DNA of 64,000 nt from Ameyamaea chiangmaiensis (lineage in GTDB: Bacteria > Pseudomonadota > Alphaproteobacteria > Acetobacterales > Acetobacteraceae), in contig NZ_BAPT01000038.1 of the NCBI RefSeq assembly GCF_025995235.1, positions 62,001-126,000 on the forward strand, read 5' to 3'. This document shows positions 46,421-54,885 of this stretch, piece by piece (positions within the stretch are counted from its first letter, which is position 1; each line of letters opens with the position of its first letter). The notes under the pieces were generated by a model that worked only from the letters and a program-made list of their open reading frames with translations, was not told the DNA's origin and ran no database searches. The translations under genes were made by a program, and so were the position numbers.

Positions 46421-47206
46421 ATGCGTGCGTCTGTCATCCGCCCCGTGTTCGGTGCGGCGTTTGTTGCCCTGCTGATCGGACTGCCGCGTCCGGCCAGCAC
46501 CCATAATCCGGATCGCCTGTGGCAGATCGTCGACGGTCAATGCCGCGTCGCCCATGACCGGACGGGACAGCCAACCCCGTGCACCGTCTATGATGCCGAT
46601 CGCGGCTACGCGGTCCTGAAAGACATTGAGGGGCGCGGCCAGTATCTGCTGATCCCCACCGCGCGCACCAGCGGCATCGAGGCCGAGCCGCTGCTGGCGG
46701 CGCATACGCCGAACTATTTCGCGCTGGCGTGGGCGCAGCGCGCCCGCGTGGGGGAGGCTTACGGCGTGATGCTGCCGGACGACGACCTGGCCCTGGCGAT
46801 CAATTCAGCGCAGGGCCGGACGCAGAACCAGCTGCATATCCACCTCGACTGCATCCGCCCCGAGATCAAGACGGCGCTGTTTTTCATGCGCCGCGCGATC
46901 GGGCGCGCGTGGACACCCTTGCCGACGCCCTTGGCCGGTCATGCCTACCGAGCGATTCGGATGGACGGCACGTCGTTCGACAACGTCTGGCCGTTCCGGG
47001 TTCTGGCCGCATCCCTGCCGGACGCGGCACACGATATGGGCCGACATACGCTTGTCGTGGTGCCGGAGAACTTTCCCGAAGGCCGCGGATTCGTCGTGCT
47101 CGACGACGTGGTCGACCCGCTGCACCACGACTTCGCGTCGGGCGAGGAACTGCAGGACCACGACTGTCGCATTATTCCCATGGACCTGCGCGTCCGAACG
47201 CGCTGA
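46421..47206 (+). CDS. cdh: CDP-diacylglycerol diphosphatase
   Basis: A 261-aa enzyme with an N-terminal signal/anchor (VFGAAFVALLIGLPRPAS). The family run LWQIVDGQCRVAH follows, then KDIEGRGQYLLIPTARTSGIE and the HIT-like histidine motif QLHIHLDCIRP. It hydrolyses CDP-diacylglycerol to CMP and phosphatidate at the inner membrane. It follows ppx after six bases, so cotranscription is likely. The C-terminus includes DQDCRI-like EELQDHDCRII found in the family. Confidence 0.92.
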   Translation: MRASVIRPVFGAAFVALLIGLPRPASTHNPDRLWQIVDGQCRVAHDRTGQPTPCTVYDADRGYAVLKDIEGRGQYLLIPTARTSGIEAEPLLAAHTPNYFALAWAQRARVGEAYGVMLPDDDLALAINSAQGRTQNQLHIHLDCIRPEIKTALFFMRRAIGRAWTPLPTPLAGHAYRAIRMDGTSFDNVWPFRVLAASLPDAAHDMGRHTLVVVPENFPEGRGFVVLDDVVDPLHHDFASGEELQDHDCRIIPMDLRVRTR

Positions 47207-47245
47207 CGGCCGCCGTCGCCCCGGAGCGGACAGAGCAGACGGGGG

Positions 47246-47986
47246 TTATTCCAGATCCTCGAAGCGCGTGTTCATGATCGGGTAGTGCGACCAGTCGGCA
47301 TGGTCGAAATGCCACCATTCCTCGGGCAGGACGGCAAAGTTCTCGGCTTCCATGGCGGTACGCAGGATATGGCGCAGGCGTCGTTCCGCGTCCGTGCCGC
47401 CGGGATAATCGGCATAGGCACGCTTCGTCATCTCATCGTAGCCGCTGGGCATCCGAAGGGTGGCCCCGGTTTCCAGATCGCACAGCCCGAGATCGACCGC
47501 GCAGCCGCGATTATGGCGTGAGCCTTCGACGGGGTTGCCGACGAACATGTGCTTGTCGACCGGTGTCGCCTCCCAGAACAGTTTGGTGACGTACCAGGGG
47601 CGATAGCCGTCGTACACCACAAGCCCATAGCCCTGAGGTGCAAGGCGCGCCTGCACGCGGGCCAGGGCCTCGGCCGCGGGGCGTTGCAGGAACGCGCGCG
47701 CCTGTGTGTAGAGCGGTACGCCGAGAAAATTGTTGCTGGTGGCGTATCGGATATCCAGCCGCAGGGCCGGTACGACGTGCACCAGTTCGACCAGATCGCT
47801 CGTCCGGAAGGGTCCGGCCTCGTGCGGCGGGGTGGCGGACAGGGCGGCCTGGCGCAGTGTCGCGATGTCGCCGGTCGGCTGGATGCGAAAGGCGGTGGTA
47901 TGAAAATCCTGGGCCATGGTCGTCCCGCAGGCAAGGGTCGGAAGCAGTTGGGCGACAGCGCCCAGCGCGGTGCGCCGTGAGATCAT
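47246..47986 (-). CDS. D-alanyl-D-alanine dipeptidase, VanX/DdpX-like (M15D)
   Basis: A 246-aa exported zinc dipeptidase. It has an N-terminal signal (SRRTALGAVAQLLPTLACGTTMA, with a twin-arginine-like RR). The mature enzyme reads LDIRYATSNNFLGVPLYTQARAFLQRPAAEAL and GLVVYDGYRPW. The zinc ligands lie in SRHNRGCAVDLGL and the EWWHFDHADW motif holds the catalytic glutamate and last histidine. It may recycle D-Ala-D-Ala or hydrolyse other dipeptides. The ATG overlaps the stop of the NCS1 permease gene (ATGA), so it is coupled to a nucleobase or hydantoin transporter, which is unusual. No van resistance genes are near. Confidence 0.9.
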   Translation of the reverse strand: MISRRTALGAVAQLLPTLACGTTMAQDFHTTAFRIQPTGDIATLRQAALSATPPHEAGPFRTSDLVELVHVVPALRLDIRYATSNNFLGVPLYTQARAFLQRPAAEALARVQARLAPQGYGLVVYDGYRPWYVTKLFWEATPVDKHMFVGNPVEGSRHNRGCAVDLGLCDLETGATLRMPSGYDEMTKRAYADYPGGTDAERRLRHILRTAMEAENFAVLPEEWWHFDHADWSHYPIMNTRFEDLE

Positions 47987-49422
47987 GACGTCACCTGTGT
48001 CGCATGACGGGCGGTCCTTGGCCGGACGAGCGCCAGATACGCAAGGCCGCCGACGGCGACGCCGACGAACCATGCGACACTCGAGAGCCACGCAATCGAC
48101 GGCACGAACTGGCCGAGACTGGCGGCGAGCCCTCCGGCCACGAACGCCACGATGCCGGGACGATGCCAGCCGTCGGTGCCGTCGTACACATCGCCGTGGC
48201 GATAGAGGGCGTCGACCGTCAGGCGCTGTCGCCGCACGACGAAGTAATCCGCGATCATGATCCCGGTGACGGGGCCGAGCAGGCCGCCGATGATGTCCAG
48301 TACGCGAAAGATACCCTCGGCCTCGTTGAACCAGAGCCACGGCATGAACAGGATGCCGATGACCAGCACCAGACGGCTTGCGCGGCGAAAGTCGAGGCGT
48401 CGGGGCATCAGGTTCATGAGGTCGTAGCAGGCCGGCATGATGTTCGCGACGACGTTGACCGACAGGGTCGCCAGAATCAGCGTCGCGCCGCCGAACAGCA
48501 TGATCGCCGGCTTGTGCAGCAGCAGAAGCAGTGTGATCGGGTTCCAGACGGGATGCCCGAACATGACGATGCTGGCGGAGGTCACGATGATGGCCATCGG
48601 CGTGAACACGATGGCGGTCAGGGGCAGGCCGATCGCCTGTCCGACGATCTGATCGCGCTCGGAGCGGACAAATCGCGACAGGTCGGGGATGTTGACCGCG
48701 AAGGTCGCCCACATGCCGATCATGCCCGTGACGCCGGTGGTGAAGGCGGCCACGAAGGCGGTCCCGTGTAGCGTGGCCGGTGTTGCGAAAAGCGGGCCCA
48801 GACCATGCCCGACGCGGATCGCCCAGACCGTGGCGGCCAGACCGATCAGAATGACCAGCGGCCCGGCGACCAGTTCGAAGTTGCGGATCCGGTGTACGCC
48901 ATGGTTGGCGATCCAGGCGTGCAGAAGCCAGATGGCAACCATGGACAGGGCCATGTGAACCGGCAGGCCGCCGATGCGCAGTCCCAGCGAAGCCCAGCCC
49001 GGGCTGAGCGTGCACAGGATGGCGTCCATGGCCTGCGCGGCGGTATAGGCCTGAACGGCGAACCAGAAAATGGCGCAGAAGCCGCGCAGGATGACGGGAA
49101 CCTGCGCGCCGCGAGGGCCGAAGGCGGAACGGATCAGCACGCAGAACGGTATGCCGTAGCGGGTGCCCCCACGCGCGTTATACGCCATGGTCACGAACAG
49201 GATGGCATAGGCCACGCCGACGACTTCCAGACAGTTCCAGGCCGACAGGCCGAGCGCCATCAGTCCAGCGGCCCCCTCATAGACCACGACATTATGCACC
49301 ATGCCCATCCAGACCGTGGCCATGTTCACCCATGTCCAGTCGCGCCGCGCCAGGGGGATCGGGGCCAGATCGTCGTTGCACAGGTCGGGGGCGTAGGGCG
49401 GGTGGAGTGTGTCCGGTGTCAT
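47983..49422 (-). CDS. NCS1 family nucleobase/hydantoin/allantoin permease
   Basis: A 479-aa transporter with about twelve helices. ATG 49422 has GGAG eight bases upstream; the longer frame is not preferred. Motifs: NDDLAPIPLARRDWTWVNMATVWMGMVHN at the start, a GGTRYGIPFCVLIRSAFGPRG segment and FVNIPDLSRFVRSERDQIVGQ, typical of NCS1 cation symporters for uracil, hydantoins, allantoin or cytosine. Its place beside dihydropyrimidinase and an N-carbamoyl amidohydrolase favours uracil or a hydantoin. Confidence 0.93.
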   Translation of the reverse strand: MTPDTLHPPYAPDLCNDDLAPIPLARRDWTWVNMATVWMGMVHNVVVYEGAAGLMALGLSAWNCLEVVGVAYAILFVTMAYNARGGTRYGIPFCVLIRSAFGPRGAQVPVILRGFCAIFWFAVQAYTAAQAMDAILCTLSPGWASLGLRIGGLPVHMALSMVAIWLLHAWIANHGVHRIRNFELVAGPLVILIGLAATVWAIRVGHGLGPLFATPATLHGTAFVAAFTTGVTGMIGMWATFAVNIPDLSRFVRSERDQIVGQAIGLPLTAIVFTPMAIIVTSASIVMFGHPVWNPITLLLLLHKPAIMLFGGATLILATLSVNVVANIMPACYDLMNLMPRRLDFRRASRLVLVIGILFMPWLWFNEAEGIFRVLDIIGGLLGPVTGIMIADYFVVRRQRLTVDALYRHGDVYDGTDGWHRPGIVAFVAGGLAASLGQFVPSIAWLSSVAWFVGVAVGGLAYLALVRPRTARHATQVTS

Positions 49423-49853
49423 CAGCATGGCTCCGCGAGAACGCCGGGGGGCGAACGTGTTCGATGGCGCAATTATGTCGATTGCGGACCAGGAGACCAG
49501 AGGGATGTTCATGGCCGTGCAAGGCAGGGCGATGACCCGGACATGGTGTCGCCCGCATCGACACGGTCCCATGCGCCCGGCAGGCAGGTTCTGATCAGGA
49601 CGTGAACACGACGCGGCGATGCGGCCGATGGCAGCGCGCGATCACCGTGGCCGGCGACGGTCGATCAGGCGGCCGGCCTATCCGGTTGATCGCCCGTGGC
49701 GCCGCCGACACACCCGGGTCATGTGAGGATCGGATGATGTCCGCCCGGCCGTATGATGCGATCCGTCTCGGCGGTAACGTCGCCCGGACCCACCATCGGA
49801 CCAGTCCCGACGATCTCGGGGCGGTCGATAGGGTGGGCCGGACGGTGGTCCGC
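49423..49853. other. Intergenic region upstream of the NCS1 permease
   Basis: No gene is supported here. The plus-strand frames are unlike any known protein. It probably holds the permease promoter and the aminotransferase gene's 3' trailer. Confidence 0.4.
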
Positions 49854-51167
49854 TTACTCGGTATCGCGCAGGACGGCGCCGAGTTTGCCGAAAAGTTCGT
49901 CGATCTGCGCCTTGTTGATAATCAGCGGCGGCGAGATGGCCAGCGTGTCGCCGGTCACGCGCAGCAGCAACCCATCGCGGAAGGCGCGGTCGAAGACTTC
50001 ATAGCCGCGCGTGCCCGGAGCACCGGTGCGGGCCTCGAGTTCGACAGCACCCACCAGACCGATATTGCGGATATCGATCACATGCGGGAGGCCGCGGAGC
50101 GAATGAACCGCGTCCTCGAAATAAGGTGCGAGTTCTTCGGCCCGCTCGAACAGGCCTTCTTCGGCATACGTGTCGAGTGTCGCGATCGACGCGGCGCAGG
50201 CAACAGGGTGACCGGAATAGGTGTAACCATGCGGGAATTCGATCCCGGCCTCAGGCCCCTGCATGAACGTTTCGAACACATGGTCACGCGCGATCGCAGC
50301 GCCCATGGGAATCGTGCCGTTGGTGATACCCTTCGCGCAGGTGATGATATCCGGCGTTACACCGAACTTTTCGGCAGCGAATGCCGTGCCGCCCATACGA
50401 CCAAACCCCGTGATGACCTCATCAAAGATCAAAAGGATTCCATATTTGTCGCAGATCTCGCGCAAGCGCTTGAGGTAGCCGACCGGAGGCGGCAGGACAC
50501 CTGTCGAGCCGGCCATCGGCTCGACGATGACCGACGCGATGGTCGACGGATCGTGCAGCGCCACGATGCGCTCCAGAGCGTCGGCCAGTTCCTCGCCATG
50601 CGTCGGCAGACCGCGTGAGAAAGCATTGCGCGCCGGGTCGTGCGTATGCGGCAGGTGATCGACGCCGCCCAGCATCGTGCCGTAAAGTTTACGATTTCCG
50701 GAGATACCGCCAACGGAAATACCGCCAAAGCCCACCCCGTGATAGCCACGTTCGCGCCCGATGAAGCGCGTGCGCGCGGCGTCACCACGAATACGGTGAT
50801 AGGCGATGGCCATCTTCAGCGCCGTATCGGCAGCCTCGGACCCCGAGTTGCAGAAAAACACATGGTTCAGGTCGGCCGGTGCCAGTTTGGCGATACGGTC
50901 GGCTGCTTCGAAGGCCAACGGATGACCCATCTGGAAGGTCGGCGCGAAATCGAGTGTCGCGATTGCTTTCTGGACTGCTTCGGTAATTTTCGGGCGGTTA
51001 TGTCCAGCGTTGACGCACCACAGCCCGGCGCAGCCGTCGAGCACCTGCGTGCCGTCTTCGGCCGTGTAATGCATGTCCTTGGCCGCGACCAGCATGCGGG
51101 GGGTCTTGCGGAACTGCCTGTTTGCCGTGAACGGCATCCAGAACGCGTCATGATTGGTCGGCGGCAT
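49854..51167 (-). CDS. Class III aminotransferase, omega-amino acid:pyruvate type (beta-alanine transaminase-like)
   Basis: A 437-aa PLP enzyme. It starts DAFWMPFTANRQFRKTPRML, a signature of beta-alanine/omega-amino acid:pyruvate aminotransferases. NSGSEAADTALKMA binds the cofactor phosphate. The region LIFDEVITGFGRMG carries the PLP aspartate, and the Schiff-base lysine is K279 in CAKG. In reductive pyrimidine breakdown such an enzyme converts beta-alanine to malonate semialdehyde. The neighbouring dihydropyrimidinase and N-carbamoyl amidohydrolase support that role. Confidence 0.92.
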   Translation of the reverse strand: MPPTNHDAFWMPFTANRQFRKTPRMLVAAKDMHYTAEDGTQVLDGCAGLWCVNAGHNRPKITEAVQKAIATLDFAPTFQMGHPLAFEAADRIAKLAPADLNHVFFCNSGSEAADTALKMAIAYHRIRGDAARTRFIGRERGYHGVGFGGISVGGISGNRKLYGTMLGGVDHLPHTHDPARNAFSRGLPTHGEELADALERIVALHDPSTIASVIVEPMAGSTGVLPPPVGYLKRLREICDKYGILLIFDEVITGFGRMGGTAFAAEKFGVTPDIITCAKGITNGTIPMGAAIARDHVFETFMQGPEAGIEFPHGYTYSGHPVACAASIATLDTYAEEGLFERAEELAPYFEDAVHSLRGLPHVIDIRNIGLVGAVELEARTGAPGTRGYEVFDRAFRDGLLLRVTGDTLAISPPLIINKAQIDELFGKLGAVLRDTE

Positions 51168-51390
51168 CTCGTTATCCTTGGTGCGTCGTCAGCGATCATC
51201 CCGATAATGGGCGATCGGTTCGGAACCGAACCATGCCACGGCAGTGTTGGCGGCAAAAGTGTCCCGTCAGCCGCCTGCCGCGCCAGGGGCGAGGAGAAAA
51301 TGGCGGTTTCCCGCCACCGGGAAAGCCGCGGTCTCCGGCCGGACTGACGATAATCTGCCGCGGGCAGTCCACTCCCGCGCCGCCCTGTCC
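51168..51390. other. Intergenic region upstream of the aminotransferase
   Basis: No gene or clear structured element seen. It should contain the promoter of the aminotransferase gene. Confidence 0.35.
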
Positions 51391-52641
51391 CTAGCCTGCC
51401 AGACGTGCATCGGTCGCGAGCACGGCGCGCAGCAGAACGTTCGCGCCCGCCGCTATGTCGGCTTCGGTGGCGCTTTCCTCCTCATTGTGGGACAGGCCGC
51501 CAGCGCACGGGACGAAGATCATGGCCGTCGGGGTGATTTTCGCCATATAAGCGGCGTCGTGGCCCGCGCCCGACACGATCTCGCGTGCCGGATAGCCGAA
51601 CGATTCGGCGGCCTGTCGCACCGCCTCGACGCAGGCCGGGTCGAAGTGCACGGCCGGGGAATCCCAGGTGCGGGCCCAGTCCACCGTGACAGGCGCGTCG
51701 GCACACAAGGCTTCGAGCCGCGTGCGGAAATCGGCCTCCATCGCGTCCAGGACCGTGTCGTCGGGATGGCGGAATTCCAGGGTCAGGAACACCTCCCCAG
51801 GCACCACGTTGCGGCTGTTGGGGCGGTTTTCGACGAGACCGACGGTACCCAGACCGTCGGGCGCATGCGCCAGTGCCACCTCGTTCACGGCAATGATGAT
51901 CTGTGCGGCGACCAGAAGGGCGTCGGCGCGCATCGGCATGGGCGTCGTGCCGGCGTGCGAGTCGCGGCCGGTGATTGTCGCTTCATACCAGCGCATGCCC
52001 TGCACGCCGGTGACGATACCGATCGTCTTGTCCTCCGCTTCGAGGATCGGGCCCTGTTCGATGTGCAGTTCGAAATACGCACTCGTGGGGTGCTGTCCGC
52101 ACATCTCCTCGCCACGATACCCGATGGCGTCGAGTGCGTCGCCAAAGCGCACGCCGTCGCGGTCGGTCTTCGCCATGGCCTCGGCCTCGGTGAAAACACC
52201 CGCGAACACACCCGAACTCAGCATCGCGGGGGCGAAGCGCGAGCCCTCCTCGTTCGTCCAGTTGATGATCTCGATCGGGTGGCGTGTGCTGTGGCCGCTT
52301 TCCCGCAGGGCCCGCAGGACGGCAATGCCGCCCAGAACCCCGATGATTCCGTCGAACTTTCCGCCGGTGGGCTGGGTGTCGAGGTGACTACCGATCGTGA
52401 TCGGCGGCAGGCTGTCGTCCGTGCCGGGCAACCGTGCGAACTGGTTGCCCATCGAGTCATGATGGACGGAGCAGCCGAGGGCCGTGGTCGTGGCCACGAA
52501 CCAGTCGCGCACCTGCCGGTCTTCCCCGGTCAGGGTCAGGCGCCGCACGCCACCCTTGGGTGTGCCGCCGAAACGCGCGGTTTCGATGATGTCGTTCCAC
52601 AGGGCGCGACCGTCGATGGCGACGTTCCCGGCTAGTGTCAT
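51391..52641 (-). CDS. Zn-dependent N-carbamoyl-amino acid hydrolase (beta-ureidopropionase/HyuC/allantoate amidohydrolase family)
   Basis: A 416-aa M20-type amidohydrolase with an ATG that overlaps the regulator stop (ATGA). Metal ligands are visible in GSHLDTQPTGGKFDG, NWTNEEGSRF, ELHIEQGP and GGLSHNEEE. MTLEFRHPDD-type dimerisation strands lie in between. The family removes the carbamoyl group from N-carbamoyl-beta-alanine, N-carbamoyl-L-amino acids or allantoate. Linkage to dihydropyrimidinase argues for N-carbamoyl-beta-alanine. Because allantoin genes are also in the window, allantoate is a real alternative. Confidence 0.92.
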   Translation of the reverse strand: MTLAGNVAIDGRALWNDIIETARFGGTPKGGVRRLTLTGEDRQVRDWFVATTTALGCSVHHDSMGNQFARLPGTDDSLPPITIGSHLDTQPTGGKFDGIIGVLGGIAVLRALRESGHSTRHPIEIINWTNEEGSRFAPAMLSSGVFAGVFTEAEAMAKTDRDGVRFGDALDAIGYRGEEMCGQHPTSAYFELHIEQGPILEAEDKTIGIVTGVQGMRWYEATITGRDSHAGTTPMPMRADALLVAAQIIIAVNEVALAHAPDGLGTVGLVENRPNSRNVVPGEVFLTLEFRHPDDTVLDAMEADFRTRLEALCADAPVTVDWARTWDSPAVHFDPACVEAVRQAAESFGYPAREIVSGAGHDAAYMAKITPTAMIFVPCAGGLSHNEEESATEADIAAGANVLLRAVLATDARLAG

Positions 52642-53369
52642 GATGATCTCTCCGTCAGATGCGGCGCAGGGTCGGCGCGCCGCCTGGGCTTTGGGGTTGG
52701 GACGTGGACGACGCCGTCGGGAAGCGCCACCGACGGCGCGGTGGTGCAACTGTCGAGGACCAGCGTGAGGATCGTCCGGATGGATGTGTCGTGGTCCTGA
52801 TTGGTCAGGCTGCGGCGGCCCAGAACCGCGCCCATCTGGGCAGACATGTCCGCGTAGGTCTGGGTCATGCCCCACAGCGCGAACATCAGATGGTTCGAAT
52901 CGACGTCCGGCCGCATCTCGCCACGCTGTTTCCACACGTCGAACGTCGTGCCCAGACCCTGGACGTGGGTTCGCAGCGTGGTCGACAGATAAGGGTAGAC
53001 GTTCGGCGCGCCTTGCAGGACCTCATAGGCGAACAGGCGTGACGCGTCGGGCCGCTTGCGCGAGAACGCCATCTTGGCGCGGATATAGCCTTCGAACCCC
53101 GCGCGGGCCGTATTGTCGGGCTGCAGCCACATGTCGGCGTCGTGCAGCCACTCGGACAGGATATGTTCGAGCACCGCGCGATAGAGGTCCTCCTTGGTGC
53201 CGAAATAGTAATGGATATTGGCTTTCGGCAGCCCGGCCTCGCGCGCGATGTCCATCATGCTGGCGCCATGAAAGCCATGGCGGCCGAAGACATGTTCGGC
53301 GGCGGCGAGGATCTGGCGTGTGTTGGCGCGCCGGGGCACGCCGACGCGGGAGGCGGGGTCGGACTTCAT
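52638..53369 (-). CDS. TetR family regulator, RutR-like
   Basis: A 243-aa repressor. Its helix-turn-helix is in ILAAAEHVFGRHGFHGASMMDIAREAGLPKANIHYYFGTKEDLY (about 18-62). The ligand domain follows with FAYEVLQGAPNVYPYL and LFALWGMTQTYADMSAQ, matching the YcdC/RutR C-terminal family, whose E. coli member senses uracil and thymine. A proline/arginine-rich tail ends the protein. It is divergent from dihydropyrimidinase and translationally coupled to the amidohydrolase, so it probably controls both directions. Confidence 0.9.
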   Translation of the reverse strand: MKSDPASRVGVPRRANTRQILAAAEHVFGRHGFHGASMMDIAREAGLPKANIHYYFGTKEDLYRAVLEHILSEWLHDADMWLQPDNTARAGFEGYIRAKMAFSRKRPDASRLFAYEVLQGAPNVYPYLSTTLRTHVQGLGTTFDVWKQRGEMRPDVDSNHLMFALWGMTQTYADMSAQMGAVLGRRSLTNQDHDTSIRTILTLVLDSCTTAPSVALPDGVVHVPTPKPRRRADPAPHLTERSS

Positions 53370-53385
53370 CCCTCTATCGTTCCGT

Positions 53386-53404
53386 TTGTCTTGCCGGATG
53401 ACAA
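53386..53404. promoter_or_regulatory. Candidate TetR/RutR-like operator
   Basis: TTGTC and GACAA flank nine bases between the divergent regulator and dihydropyrimidinase genes. It is a short dyad of the kind bound by TetR dimers and lies close to both starts. Confidence 0.4.
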
Positions 53405-53463
53405 GAGGGCACTCACGCTCGTAACGTAGTGTCTGGTCTGAAGACGACGAAAAGGGCGATGCG

Positions 53464-54885
53464 ATGCTTCTGGTGCGTGGGGGAACGGTGGTGACGGCGG
53501 AGACGACGGGTCGTGCCGACGTTCTGTGCGGCGCCGATGGTCGCATCGCGGCGGTCGGCCTCGACCTCGAGGCACCGGTCGGATGCGCCGTTCTCGACGC
53601 GGGTGGACTGCTGGTCATGCCCGGCGGGATCGATCCGCATACCCACATGGAGATGCCGTTCATGGGAACGGTGTCGTCGGACGATTTCTACACCGGCACC
53701 GCCGCGGGCCTTGCCGGGGGCACCACGATGGTGATCGACTTCGTCATCCCCGAGCGCGGCGCGTCGATCCTCAAGGCCTGGAAGCACTGGCGCGAGAAGG
53801 CGCAGAAGGCCGCGTCCGATTATGGGCTGCATGTGGCGATCACGCACTGGGACGACACGGTGCACGCCGAGATGGGAATTCTGACGCGCGACTGCGGCGT
53901 GAATTCCTTCAAGCACTTCATGGCCTATAAGGGCGCGCTGATGGTCGATGACGGCGTCCTGCTGCGTTCGATCTCGCGCGCGCTCGAACTCGGGGCGTTG
54001 TGCAATGTCCATGCCGAGAACGGCGACGCGGTGGCCTATCTTCAGGCGGACCTGCTGCGCAAGGGCGTCACGGGTGCGAAGGGGCACCCGCTGTCCCGCC
54101 CGCCGGAGGTCGAGGGCGAAGCGGCGCAGCGCGTCATTGCCATCGCCGGCTTGCTGGGTGCTCCGCTGTATATCGTGCACGTCTCGACCGAGGAGGCCAC
54201 GCGTGCCATCACTGAGGCCCGCGCGCGCGGGCAGCGCGTGTATGGCGAGGTGCTGGCCCAGCATCTGGTGATCGACGACAGCGTGTACGATGACCCCGAC
54301 CCGTTGCGCGCCGCGCAGTACGTCATGAGCCCGCCTTTCCGGCCTAGGCACCACCAGAAGGCGTTGTGGGCGGGGCTGGCGTCCGGGCAGTTGCAGACGA
54401 CGGCGACGGACCATTGCTGTTTCTGCGCCCCGCAGAAAAGCGCGGGACAGGACGATTTCACACGCATACCCAACGGCACACCGGGCATTGAAGACCGGAT
54501 GAGCGTTCTGTGGCATCACGGCGTGCGGACGGGGCGGCTGACGATGCAGGAATTTGTCGCGGTGACGTCGACGAATACGGCCAAAATCTTCAACATCCAT
54601 CCGCGCAAGGGCAGCGTGTCGGTCGGCGCCGATGCTGACCTCGTCTTGTGGGATCCCGACGCAAGCCGCACGATTTCGGCCAGAACGCACCACCAGAACG
54701 TCGACTACAACGTCTTCGAGGGCATGGAGGTGACCGGCGTCGCGCGTCATACGATCAGCGGCGGCCGGCATGTCTGGGCGGATGGTGATCTGCGCGCCGT
54801 CCGGGGCGAGGGACGCTATGTCGAGCGGCCGTGCTTCTCGCCGGACATGACAGCCGAGCTTCGGCGCGCATGGGTCGGTGTCTGA
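53464..54885 (+). CDS. hydA: Dihydropyrimidinase / D-hydantoinase
   Basis: A 473-aa cyclic amidohydrolase that opens dihydrouracil or hydantoin rings. The metal site is in GGIDPHTHMEMPF; the carboxylated lysine is in NSFKHFMAYKG (about residue 150). Histidines are in CNVHAENGD and YIVHVSTEEA, and the last aspartate in TTATDHCCF. The C-terminal strand GSVSVGADADLVLWDPD is typical. Its stop overlaps the flavoprotein gene. The neighbouring regulator and amidohydrolase support pyrimidine catabolism. Confidence 0.95.
   Translation: MLLVRGGTVVTAETTGRADVLCGADGRIAAVGLDLEAPVGCAVLDAGGLLVMPGGIDPHTHMEMPFMGTVSSDDFYTGTAAGLAGGTTMVIDFVIPERGASILKAWKHWREKAQKAASDYGLHVAITHWDDTVHAEMGILTRDCGVNSFKHFMAYKGALMVDDGVLLRSISRALELGALCNVHAENGDAVAYLQADLLRKGVTGAKGHPLSRPPEVEGEAAQRVIAIAGLLGAPLYIVHVSTEEATRAITEARARGQRVYGEVLAQHLVIDDSVYDDPDPLRAAQYVMSPPFRPRHHQKALWAGLASGQLQTTATDHCCFCAPQKSAGQDDFTRIPNGTPGIEDRMSVLWHHGVRTGRLTMQEFVAVTSTNTAKIFNIHPRKGSVSVGADADLVLWDPDASRTISARTHHQNVDYNVFEGMEVTGVARHTISGGRHVWADGDLRAVRGEGRYVERPCFSPDMTAELRRAWVGV

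Noticed and set aside
49602..50618. 338-codon plus-strand frame over the aminotransferase end
   Set aside because: Shadow of the class III aminotransferase with no conserved motifs.
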